From Hortaea werneckii (taxonomy: Eukaryota; Ascomycota; Dothideomycetes; Mycosphaerellales; Teratosphaeriaceae): a stretch of DNA of 64,000 nt. A program made the position numbers and the translations under genes. The notes beneath the pieces are model-generated. The model saw nothing but the letters and a program-made list of their open reading frames with translations, was not told where the DNA came from and did not search any database. This document shows, one piece after another, positions 43,834 to 54,066 of this stretch; the first letter of the stretch is position 1, and every line of letters starts with the position of its first letter. The DNA is taken from the NCBI GenBank assembly GCA_037044905.1, contig JBAOKB010000149.1, forward strand, positions 1 to 64,000, written 5' to 3'.

Positions 43834-45719
43834 ATGAACGACATTAGTTCGTTGGATACTTCTACCTTTCCCTACATCTTCGATCAGAATGTTAGCATTA
43901 TGCCCAAAGGCGTCGACCTACCAGTACGGGTAAATGTGTTCCGGCCAAAGACTAATACAAGAGTACCGGTGCTTGTCACTTTCGGGCCATACGGGAAGGA
44001 CACCCCATATGCTGTGTTAGTCAATAAACTCACTCTGCCAGAGGTATCAGAGAATAAGTTGCTAATGGTGAGACAGATACAACGCACGATCATTCGCTGA
44101 AGTCAATCCGAAGCAAAAGTGCGAGCACTCCGCATGGGAAACCCCTGATCCAGCATACTGGACCAAAAACGGCTATGCTGTCATTCGCGGTGACGAAGCA
44201 GGCATTGGACAGTCTCCCGGCCGTATCGATCCATTTTCGCACCAGACGATTGAGGCATTCCATGCAGTTGTCGAATGGGCTGCCGATCAACAATGGTCAT
44301 CAGGCAAGGTTGGCCTGCTTGGAGTCAGCTATTATGGAGCTACCCAGTGGCGGGTTGCAGCACGAAACCCCAGAGGCCTCGCTGCTATCTGCCCTTGGGA
44401 AGGATTTACGGATTTTTATCGCGATTTCACGAGACATGGAGGCATCCTCTCGAACGCTTTCATCAATACATGGTGGGACAAGCAAATCGCGCCAAACCAG
44501 TATGGCCTGCCTGGCCGGGCAGCGAGCGGATGGTGCCCAGATACAATCGAGGGCGATCTCTCAAGTGAGGAACTCACTCGGAACCAAGAGCATCTCTTGA
44601 AAGGGCCGGGAGCCACTCCGTTTCGAGACGGTGACTGCTTCGCCACCAGAGAGTTCGACTTGACTGATGTCAAGGTCCCAGTCTTGTCTATTGCCAACTG
44701 GGGAGGAAATTCGCTGCACCTCCGTGGCAACATCCAGGGATTTACGCATGCGGGCTCCGAGTTCAAGTACCTTCGTACGATCGTTGGACGCCACGATCTC
44801 CCCTTCTACTCAGACGAGGCTGTCGATCTTCAGAAGAGTTGGTTCGACGCATGGCTCAAAGACGATGACAGGATCGGCTGGACTCAAAAAGACTATGTCC
44901 CAGCAGTGACTTTGACTCTGCGCAAAGGCGATGTCGGCTTCAATGACCCTCAGTCCGAGAAGCTGTACGACTCCCGCGATGAGGCCAAATGGCCGATCGA
45001 TCGCACAAAGTACACCAAGTTTCACCTTGCCCCTGATAGGACGCTTAACAAGGACAAGAACAGCGACGTAGGTGAAGTATCGTATCCAGCCCTTGGTAAC
45101 ATCAACGACCAGCGCTTTGTTCAATTTGCGACGGCTCCGCTTGTAGAGGAGACTGAGATCACCGGCCATGCAGTAGCTCATCTCAATATCTCTCTCACGC
45201 GGGACATGAACGGACAGGCTCCGGCGGACATTGACCTTTTCGTGACCCTCCGATACATCGGACCGGATTCGAAGGAGGTGCATTACACCGGTACTGTTGG
45301 CGACCCAGTGCCGCTAGCTAAAGGATGGCTCCGTGTATCTCTGCGCCAAGTTAACAAAGAGCATCCGCATTATCGTGAATGGCTTCCCTACAGGGACTAC
45401 ACCAGCAATGCCTTCCTACCAGTCACTCCCGGAGAGATCTATCCAGTCGACGTAGAGATCTGGCCAACTAATGTCGTAGCCGAGAAGGGTGGGAGAGTAG
45501 TCTTCGAGGTGGCCTCGGGCGATACTCAAGGCGCAGGCATCTTTCTGCACGATGATGCCGAGGATCGGTAGGTTTCTGCTTCGAACGAGATGGGAGAGAA
45601 GAAATGCTAATGTTTGGAACAGGGGCCCAGATGTCTTCCGAGGAACGAACATTATACACTTCGGTCCGGAGTTCGACAATTATGTGACCTTACCAATCAT
45701 TCCGGAGAAACAGTTGTGA
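43834..45719 (+). CDS. S15/CocE-family X-Pro dipeptidyl-peptidase-like hydrolase (589 aa)
   Basis: Exons 43834-44015, 44077-45567 and 45623-45719. The introns are 61 and 55 nt, and the joins give DTPYAVYNARSFAEVNP and DDAEDRGPDVFRG in frame. The start is ATG at 43834 (MNDISSLDTSTFPYIFDQNV). An alpha/beta-hydrolase core has the nucleophile in LLGVSYYGATQW (G-x-S-Y-x-G) and oxyanion/Asp elements around YAVIRGDEAGIGQSPG. VGRHDLPFY may supply the His. The C-terminal half is the jelly-roll domain of the family (TGHAVAHLNISLTRD ... DIDLFVTLRYIG). No signal peptide, so it is cytosolic. Family members cleave X-Pro dipeptides, acyl esters or amides; the substrate here cannot be told. Intact. Confidence 0.9.
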
Positions 45720-46385
45720 AGCATAGAGGGGTTTTCCATTAGGTGATCCTAGAGATAGGCGTATGAGACCTCTGCTCCTCATTAAGTCTGTGCGTGAATC
45801 TCAACAACGATGCGCTTTTGATACATGAAGAAGTCAGTTGCAGGACTTTGTCCTAAATGGACTAACGTCATGTGAGTGAGAAACAGGTGACTGAACGGTC
45901 GGGTTTGCAATCGGCGGAGAAGGCACTGGAGTGTGAAGCAATGTAATGACAAGAGTCTGGTATCTTCGCATACCAAGCAGTACTAAGAGACTCAAAGGAA
46001 TGGAAAAGAGGCAAATCGTGGGCGGCAAAATGAACGGGTGAGATTTCCAGCGATTTCTCGGTCTCCGACATCTCCGACATGCAGTCGTCTGTGGGCTGCG
46101 ACGTTCAGCATGAGGCATCGGCCGCCAGTCGCACACAGTCCTGGTCATCTTGTCGCAAAGTAGACCCATTCGAATTCGATACCAACAGAAGAGGCTCTTA
46201 TCAGAATCCGTTGGCGACATCTGCGACTTCGGCAAGCACTTGGCGCTCTCCACGCGGGCTGATAGCGCGAACTCTCCGCAGACTTTTCCATCTCCATCAT
46301 CATTTTGCCACCATGTCGAGTGACTACATCACCCCAGGATCAGCCATTTCTCTTCAACTCACTCATCGGTATCAGACTACACAGT
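45720..46385. other. Intergenic
   Basis: Between two same-strand metabolic genes. Includes the promoter of the symporter; no gene seen. Confidence 0.5.
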
Positions 46386-48548
46386 ATGGGTCAGCCGTCT
46401 GAAGAGGCATCAAATGCCCTGATCTACTGCACTTTCGCAGCTTTCCTGGTTTGTGGCCTTGCCCTCTCGTGGAAGTTGCGTGGTCAGTCGAAAGGACAAT
46501 GGCTGTCGGCAAACAGAACACAGAAGGGTAATCAAGACCTCCAGATCGCATCCCTATCGCCGCATCCACCCCGAAAGTCATTGGCTGACGACTATCCAAC
46601 TAGGCTTGCCCCTTGCGCTGAATTTCATAGCGACGGGTGAGTGCGCTCTCAAGTCCACCCACGCGGTGGCTTGAAGCGGCAGCAATTCGGAACGCACGTC
46701 GATCCACCATCCACCATGCGGTCAATCGGAGGCCCATACTGCTAACAAAAGGTTCGTATCCTACTACGCCGGCAATGATGCGTCGCCGGCCGCTCCTGCG
46801 AAAGGTGGCCATCACTGCCTGCGTATCAGGAGACAGCACTACGGGCGCTGACTGCTGGCTTACGGTCATCTCATCCACACTTTCTGAAAAAGAAGCGTGA
46901 GTAGAGGTGGCTGAAGCCAAGCACGATGCTGAGATTGAACCGTTTGCACCCGATCAACTTAATGGTTGCGTGGGAAATGTGCTGCCGCTTCAAACCCCTT
47001 CCCTTGTCAGACATGTGGATATTGACAACTAACCTACTGATGCCGGTAGCCATGGGATCGGGAATTTTGTTTACCTACCCTGAGATCGCTGCCATTGGCG
47101 GAGTTCAAGGACTCCTCGTTTACGCCTTGTCGTCCTCCCTGCCGCTGCTGATCTTTGCGGCGCTTGGTCCTATCATTCGCCGCAAGTGTCCGGAAGGCTT
47201 CGTCCTCACTGAGTGGACTCGGCAGCGGTACGGTATTGTGACTGGCCTTTATTTGTCCTTCTGGACGTACGTACTCACTCTATCACGACAGACAGACCAT
47301 AGCTAACTGTCGCACGTCAGACTGGTTACTATCTGGTTGTACCTTGTAGCCGAGCTCTCGGCACTGCAACAGGTGGTCAACCTTCTCACTGGCCTGAACG
47401 GTCTCCCAGCAGTCATTGTCGAGTGCTTCGTCACTACAGTATACACTGCGCTAGGCGGCTTCCGAGTGTCTTTCATGACCGACAACATCCAGAGCACTAT
47501 GATCATCGGATTGATCATCATCGCCACCATCACTTTTGGAACGGAGGTCAACATCAACAGGGACTTGATCCCAATCAGCAACTACCTGGAACCTACCAAG
47601 CTAGGCTGGCAGCTAATCTACATCCTCCCCGTCGCCATTCTAACCAACGACTTCTTCCTCTCCGGGTTCTGGATGCGGACATTTGCTGCGAAGACGGACA
47701 AAGACCTTTGGATCGGAGTCAGCATCGCCACAGTCGTTGTCTTGATCATCCTAGTCTTAGTCGGCATCGGAGGTCTGCTTGCAGGCTGGTCAGGTGTCCT
47801 GGGAAACCCTCCAGTACCCAGTGGCATCGAACTGTTCCAGCTCCTTCAGCAGCTACCAGCCTGGGTCGTCGGAATTGTCCTTGTCATGGTCGTCTCCCTT
47901 TCCACTGCAGCTTTCGACTCCCTGCAATCCGCGATCATCTCGACTGGATCTAACGACTTGTTCCGCAATAAGCTCAACGTCTGGTATATTCGGGCATTGG
48001 TTGTTGTGCTGTTCGTGCCTACGGTGGTCATCGCACTCAAGAGTCCTTCGGTCCTACGGATCTACCTCATCTCGGACTTGATCTCCGCTGCGGTCATTCC
48101 AGTTTTGGTGATTGGTTTGAGCAGCAAATGCTACTGGTGGCGTGGCTTTGAGGTGGTCGTGGGCGGACTGGGAGGCATTCTTACCGTCTTCCTGTTCGGA
48201 CTCGTGTTCTACAATGGCGATTCCGTCGCGGCCGGGAAGCTCCTGATCCTCAGCGAAGGCCTCTACGTCGACGACTGGTCTGCTTTCGGGGCCTTTGTTG
48301 CTGCACCCGTAGGAGGCCTCGTCTGGGCTACTGCCGCCTTCGTGCTTCGTATCTCCGCGCAATGGGTCATGGCGAAGCGAAAGGGAACTCGATTCGACTC
48401 TTTCGACAAGCCCGCTGCCCCTGATGCAAGCTTCTACACGGGTGAAAACCACAGTAACGAGCGCTGGGACGAAAACGGCGAGGACGTGGAGCATTGCCAC
48501 GTTGGGCACGATGGAGCTGCGAAGGATGTTAAGGGCAAGTTCTTCTGA
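46386..48548 (+). CDS. Solute:sodium symporter family permease, DUR3 (urea)-like (539 aa)
   Basis: Exons 46386-46527, 46604-46636, 47050-47266 and 47321-48548; all joins keep frame. About 13-14 hydrophobic spans. Family landmarks are GLPLALNFIATAMGSGILFTYP across exons 1-3, TALGGFRVSFMTDNIQS, and SLSTAAFDSLQSAIISTGSNDL near the substrate pathway. The second exon is only 33 nt. The second intron is 413 nt, very long for this genome, yet starts GTGAGT and ends CTAACCTACTGATGCCGGTAG. The C-terminus is cytosolic, hydrophilic and His/Asp-rich. By family it imports urea or a related small solute at the plasma membrane. The first transmembrane region is shorter than in typical DUR3, so assignment to urea is tentative. 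Confidence 0.85.
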
Positions 48549-48719
48549 TTCATTTCGGAAGACCTGCATGCGAAGAAGAGCACGGGGAGAAGAAACAACC
48601 AGGATTGCTTCCATTTCTGGGGCTATGCTGCAACTGGGACGCGAGCCCTAGAGCACATTATCGTCTTACCAACAGCGGCAAAAAGCAATCCCTAGAACTA
48701 TAGAGGTCATGCGGATACT
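48549..48719. other. 3' flank of the symporter
   Basis: Short spacer before the TLH relic; no gene. Confidence 0.4.
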
Positions 48720-49100
48720 TGGTAGATTATGTACATACTCCATGTTATGCTTTTCCATCTTTTGAGACGGCGAATGATCTTGACGTCGCCTCTGACCTCG
48801 TGCCCTTCATGATAGCGGGTAACGAACATGACCGTGCCGTCTTCGACGAACAGATTGTGGCGTCCGCCTTGCGCGGTGTTGCGGTGCCAGATATCTAAGA
48901 TTTCGAGGCGGCGTGCGGGCTGACGGCCGCTTATGTGCACCAGTGCTGATACAGCAGCTTTCCACGGAACGCGATGACCTGTCGGAACCAGCTCCTCATG
49001 CCCTCCCGGTCGATCCCACTCGATGTCTCGGGGCAAACGAAGCCCTCGGGCAGATATTGCAGGGTGCGGCTACGATCAAAAAGCTAGTCGTCGGATTGAC
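48720..49100 (-). pseudogene. Relic of the TLH middle (recombinase-like) region
   Basis: On the minus strand the translation HISGRQPARRLEILDIWHRN, then LFVEDGTVMFVTRYHEGH and DVKIIRRL, lines up with the telomeric TLH: HMAGGAPARGTEVVSIRTEN, VFVDNGMVELVTGYHKGY, AKIIHRYL. The spacing is nearly the same. Upstream, WFRQVIAFRGKLL in another frame matches YFREVTLFKEELI, so at least one frameshift is present. Nothing of the RecQ motor or zinc finger is found nearby. It is an old fragment 48 kb from the telomere. Confidence 0.75.
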
Positions 49101-49468
49101 CCCGAGCGCGGCAAATGGCAAACCATCGCCATGTCGTACCCACAGCTGTGTATCGTTTGATTGAGTAGCTCGACGCAGAATAATAGACACGCCGACGCCA
49201 GCTCGGCTAGCGCTTGCTGCGGCCATCATGCGCTGACATACTCAATCTCATCGGTGGTTCAACCTTTATGGGAGGCCGTGCTGATCATGGCCCTGCCGCG
49301 CGAGAAACATGACGATCCGCTGCCAGTATCGGCTATGCCGAGCGATGTCGTCGCGGCCCTGAGACGGATCCAACAGGCGGCACACGTTCTGTCGAGCCTC
49401 AGTGCAAATCGATTCAAATCGTAACATACGTAGGGAGCGAAGCGACCGGAGTATGTTGTCGTGTCGGG

Positions 49469-49470
<2 letters not shown>
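49101..49470. other. Region between TLH relic and poly-G, possible further relic
   Basis: A plus-strand frame ending at 49424 gives VQPLWEAVLIMALPREKHDD and VVAALRRIQQAAHVLSSLSA, which looks coding, but it has no start or recognisable family. ACATAC ... GTATGT forms a short inverted repeat just left of the poly-G. Confidence 0.3.

Positions 49471-49528
<58 letters not shown>
49471..49528. repeat. Poly-G homopolymer of 58 bases
   Basis: Uninterrupted G from 49471 to 49528. This is far beyond the usual length of genomic G runs, and the true length is unlikely to be called exactly. Poly-G would form quadruplex structures if real. It lies just right of the TLH relic. Confidence 0.9.
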
Positions 49529-49530
<2 letters not shown>

Positions 49531-49624
49531 ATGCAGCTACGTTGTAGATGACGCACATACTCATGTCATGCTGTTACATTTTGGATTCATGAATTTTGTT
49601 CCCACTTGAGCTTTCTTGGACCTA

Positions 49625-50270
49625 CTACGCCTTTAACTCTTCGATTCCGCTAATAAATCCAGTTGAGAAGGACTTGTCAGTACATACCTCCACCTCGGGT
49701 AGCCATTGGGCCTTGTTCGCAGCAAATAACTCGAACCGAGGCTTCAACACAGAGTCATGCAAGTCTTGATCATCCACCGTTCCTATCCTGGCAATAATCC
49801 AGCCGGGAAAACGTTTGCCCCGACGGTACATGAGCGTGCCGCAGACGCTACAGAAGCTGTTTTCCATAGCATAGCCGCTGAGAATCGTAGCCGATTGCTC
49901 GAACCGGGTGAGCTTATCTTCACCGCGGTTCTGCTTCATATGGGTCTCCAAAACGATGAAGTTGGATGCAAACATAGATGCAGTAATCTGTCGGGACACA
50001 GTGAGCTTCGGGGTACCCGCCGTAATGAGTTGGTAGAAGCCTACCTTGCGACAATCGGCACAGTGACATATAAATGTGTCGACCAGGCCAGGCTTTTGGA
50101 TGGGCTTTTGCCTCTTGTCAGCACTGCTTGGTGTTTGAAAAGATAGTAATGTGGCTTTCCAAACGCACAATTTCAAGCTGTACAGCACCGCAGTAGCATG
50201 TTGCGGTCGCCGTTTGATTCTCCCGCCCACCACTGATAGCGTCTGATCTTAGAGCAATTCTTTCAGGCAT
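49625..50270 (-). CDS. GFA/CENP-V-type zinc protein (177 aa)
   Basis: Three exons: 50169-50270, 50045-50113 and 49625-49987, with introns of 55 and 57 nt. The start is MPERIALRSDAISGG. Zinc ligands of the glutathione-dependent formaldehyde-activating (GFA) fold are all present: CYCGAV (C25, C27), CHCADCRK (C50, C52, C55) and FCSVCG (C103, C106). The join CRK-ITASMFASNF follows the family pattern exactly, which supports both introns. Reading without splicing loses the first Cys pair. Family members bind zinc and some act on S-hydroxymethyl-glutathione, but most fungal members have no proven substrate. Cytosolic, intact. Confidence 0.88.
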
Positions 50271-50854
50271 GCCGTCTTAGACCGTGGCCGGCTTGACATA
50301 TACTGTGTCAGTTTGCAAGATTGAGAGGACCAAGGCAATGTAAGAGGAAAGAGAAGCTTGCGCGGCTTTCTAGGCGAGGATTGATGAAGTCTCAGTCGCT
50401 GAGATAAAGTCTACGAGGCAGCTTCTTGTTCCTTAAACAGGGCTGATTTGCAATCAACAGCTTTGCAATGCATACTGTAGAAGTATGCAGGCGGCTTACC
50501 AATCTTCGTCGCATCACTTAAAACCCCGACTTTATAGGTACGCCAGCCGAGGCAGTACAGGACCTTGGGATCTCAACATACCTTTTTGTTCGGACTCCCT
50601 TCATTCCCACTACGAACGGATGAAGTGCTTTTCTGATCTTAGCTCTCCTTTCATGTGCGTAGCATAACTGATGAAGCTGGATGATGCCATACTCAGCTGT
50701 CGTTATGTCTCTCTTCTTGCCACACAGTGCCAATTGGTAGCCAAAAACTTAGGAAACGTAAAGCAATCGGTCACGGCTGCCCTGATCTCAACCTGTTCTG
50801 CTACCGACGCAGAAACCTCCCTGACATGCGCAGTCCCTTTTCTTGACAAGTCAT
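50271..50854. other. Intergenic
   Basis: 5' side of the GFA gene and 3' side of the peroxidase gene. No gene seen. Confidence 0.5.
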
Positions 50855-51838
50855 TCAAGTCTCTGCAAAGCCGAACGCAGCATGCAAATCTATCCGATCC
50901 GAAGCGACTTCTCTCTTACCAAGAAGCGGTGACTTCCCCGTGAACAAGGAGCTTGCATTGCTAAGCTTTTCCATCAGATCGATGATGGCGGAAAGCGGAG
51001 TTTCTTCGTCTTTTCGCCTCCAGCCAAGTTCCACAGGAAGTCGTTCGAACTCTAAGACATCGTTAAAATATCCGCTCAAGTTTCCAGTCGACTCTATCTG
51101 ACGCTGACTTACCGAAAAAGTAAACTGTCAGATCACGCCGAACAGTGGCGTTCTTCGCATCCCCGAAAGCAATGAATGGAGCCAGAATTTCTCCAATGCT
51201 AAAGGACTCCGTAGTATTTGTGAACCTATACTCCGGATTGGTGGCCTTGGACTGCAACATGCGAGCTAGCTTGCTATTGGTTATATGTTCTGCTGTGATT
51301 ATCGGTTCGGTCCAGTACTTCTTCGTTTCATCGAAGACACGTTGGTTAAATACATGATTGTTGCCGTTATACGCATCAAGACGGCTGAGGCTGGCATCAT
51401 GCTCGAGGACGTTGTGGCGGTTTAGCTGGTCGAGGTTGAAGGTTGTGGCATTGGGGTAGTTGGGATTCGCAGGCAAAGCTTGCTTGAACATTATTTGCGT
51501 TAATGCGGGAGCCAAGTTGAGGCCTTCACCGAGGCCTTTTGTGACGACTTCTTGGGTGAGGTTCTTGCCATCGTGCGGGAGGAAGCCATGATTGGCAAGG
51601 GTGTTCAGCATCGGGCAAGGACCGCGGACTGGAAAGATTAGTACAAGGGTAATCTACTTGCCGCTCAGCGAACCAGACGAGTCCGTGGAGCGTTGCAACG
51701 TCGATCCGACTCACAGTCGTCTAGGCCTGCCGGGGCCCATTCATGAAACGATCCAGTGGGCGTAGCTTGTTGATGGTATACTGGATGTGCAGAAGCAACT
51801 GTCGACAAGACCAAAGAAGATATAAATGCGAACTTCAT
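50855..51838 (-). CDS. Secreted heme-thiolate peroxidase (chloroperoxidase/peroxygenase family, 278 aa)
   Basis: Exons 51715-51838, 51113-51628 and 50855-51051; introns of 86 and 61 nt. The second join gives VYFFEFERLPVELGW, the normal family sequence, and removes an apparent frameshift. A signal peptide (MKFAFISSLVLSTVASA) is followed by the mature start HPVYHQQ. The heme-thiolate Cys is in RGPCPMLNTLANHG (C46). The acid-base region is NVLEHDASLSRLD (E117, H118, D119). The length is that of short members. Members use H2O2 to halogenate, peroxidise or oxygenate organic substrates outside the cell; which of these cannot be decided here. Intact. Confidence 0.93.
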
Positions 51839-52664
51839 CGTGGTATTCCTAGATCAAGTAGTTGAGAAGACACAAACCAGCAAGGGGAGGAAGGAACTTC
51901 GTAGAGCCGGTGATGGAAATGGAAGTAGAGAGGCAAAGGAAATCAAGCGAGAGAAGAATTCAGCAATGACAAACCCTACCTTTATATCTTCAGCCATCAC
52001 CTGTGTGAATCGCTGCGTTGGGTGATTCCGACTTGAGGACCATAGCGACCCGGGAATATCTTGGCGAAGCTGAGAGCGCGAGAAACGCGAACCTCGCAAG
52101 TTGAGCCAATTTCCCGAGCCAGTCAAAGCTGCTCATTGCGCTGCACCATGTCGACGCTTGCTGTTGTATGACTACTATGTAGCTGCCTCCCTTTGAATCA
52201 GCCAGGCCGTGATAGAGACACACGTCTCCCGTGACACTTAGTTGATTTTACACGTTGGCATGAGGTATTTCGTACCGTAGGCATCAACGGGCGATCGTGG
52301 CTTGTCCGGCACAAGAGGCACGGCATGTTAGGTAATTGAAAATTGATCTTGCGCGTCCTTGTGCTCTTCGGACTATGGTTGATCAAAGCAACTGGAATGC
52401 GTTGAATCTCTGCCTCACGTACACTTTGATGCATGGCTACAAGAGAAGCTGCGAGGGCCGACACACCATGAGTTGGAGTTTCCAGCGGAGGTGGAGATCG
52501 CGGAAGCTGCCGTGGAGTGCCGGCCTTAGGTTCCAGCGTCCCTAGGTATCGATACAACGTCAACTTGGATACATGTACACAGACATACCAGTTCAAAGCG
52601 TTTACTCGAACTCACCACATCCCATCCCTACGTACACGCCTCTGTAGACAGCACTCCGCCCGTC
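51839..52664. other. Intergenic, boundary of accessory and core regions
   Basis: Divergent promoter region between the secreted peroxidase and the thioredoxin-domain gene. No gene seen. From here rightward all genes are conserved housekeeping types. Confidence 0.5.
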
Positions 52665-53361
52665 ATGTCCGGCAAGGTCACTTCCATCACCTCGCAGTCT
52701 CACTTCAAGCAGGTCACCTTATCATCAACCTACACCATCGTTGACTTCTACGCCGATTGGTGCGGACCATGCAAGGTTATCTCCCCCATCTTTGAGCAAC
52801 TGGCCGCTGCCGAGTCTAAGCCTGGACGTATGACCTTCTGTAAAGTCAACGTGGACGAGCAAAGAGATGTAGCGGGGATATATGGCATATCTGCGTAGGT
52901 GAAAGAGTGGGTAGACACACGGAATCAGACCCAGGCTGACAGCGGCCTGCAGAATGCCGACATTCCTCATCCTCAAGGGCTCCTCGGTGAAGGAAACTGT
53001 CCGCGGCGCAAATGCTACAGCCCTCCGCACCGCCGTTCTCTCCGCAGCCGCCGATGCCGCCAAAGGCCCAGCTAAGTCGAGCGCGTCTTTCTCCGGTAAA
53101 GGACAAACACTAGGCGCAACTTCTGGCACGCCGGGCGGAAGCACGAGTAGGTCGGTCAACGCACCGGCAATGCCTGATATGGGCGCCATGCTCAGCAGTC
53201 CTGCTGCCTTTGCCCAAGGAAGAGGTCTACCGCAAACGATAGTCCGGTTTCTGGGTCTTTACTTTAGCTCGCTTTTCAGTCTAGAGCCAGCTAGGGCCGC
53301 ACAGGATAGCCCCTTCGCGATAAAGCAGCAGAGCGGTGCGAGGGTGGGGTCGGTCAGGTGA
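52665..53361 (+). CDS. Thioredoxin-domain protein (212 aa)
   Basis: Exons 52665-52894 and 52953-53361; the 58-nt intron is GTAGGT...GACAGCGGCCTGCAG. The thioredoxin fold has active site WCGPC (C33, C36) and the cis-Pro in GISAMPTFLILKG, which spans the intron. The C-terminal about 100 residues are an Ala/Ser/Gly-rich extension with a hydrophobic stretch (LPQTIVRFLGLYFSSLFSL). It is therefore longer than plain thioredoxin and may be attached to a membrane or partner. Role: disulfide reduction in the cytosol, by family. Confidence 0.9.
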
Positions 53362-54066
53362 GCTGATGAGGAGGCTATGGGAATTCTGCAGTTGGCGTTT
53401 ATCAGGACAGATACCCGGTTAATGAAATGGGCTTTAGGACATAGCCAATTGGTTATGAATTACACAGCATGCATAGAAAGCTACTCATTTTGGCGCAACA
53501 AATCTGTAGTTGACTGAGAGCCGTTGAGGTGGAGTAGACACATCGACAGCTTTGTGGCGTTCGTACAGGGAACACTAGTACCGTCGTCTCACTGAGGCCA
53601 CATCACAGACAGGCAATCAATTCTTCAGTTCCGTGAGGCTAAACAGTCGAATCCATCATTGAAGCATTGGGAGGCGGCGAATCGTCCCTAAAGTTCACCG
53701 AACGCGGGAGAGCTACGAGATAATTTTTACACTCATGATGGTAGCCCACGCCCGTCTACGACAGACATCGTGTGCCTGACTACACTCGGTTTAGTCAATT
53801 GTGAGGTAGGGACACCTGGTAAGGTCAACCTAGGTACGGCTCTGCAGGTGGCGGAATGAGCGATCTAGGGGGATTTGCTCATGCCTCAGGCATCAACAAA
53901 GCTCCACCTGGAGAGCACCCCCGAGTGACGACGCAGCATAACATCGCCGCCTTGAAACATCACCACCACCTCCTCCTCCCCATCCACCCGTCCCGCCCCA
54001 TCTAATCACACTTCACGTCGCCTCTCTTGACTGTCGGTGCAGCTTGGTCTGTACACCACCGGCAAG
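53362..54066. other. Intergenic
   Basis: Contains the V-ATPase subunit promoter, with a C-rich stretch (CACCACCACCTCCTCCTCCCC) just upstream of the start. No gene. Confidence 0.5.

Noticed and set aside
49259..49564. Poly-proline frame across the poly-G run
   Set aside because: Produced by the homopolymer; not a gene.
51041..51120. Apparent frameshift in the heme-thiolate peroxidase at a TTTT run
   Set aside because: A 61-nt intron (GTAAGT...TTTTAACGATGTCTTAG) restores the family sequence without any frameshift.
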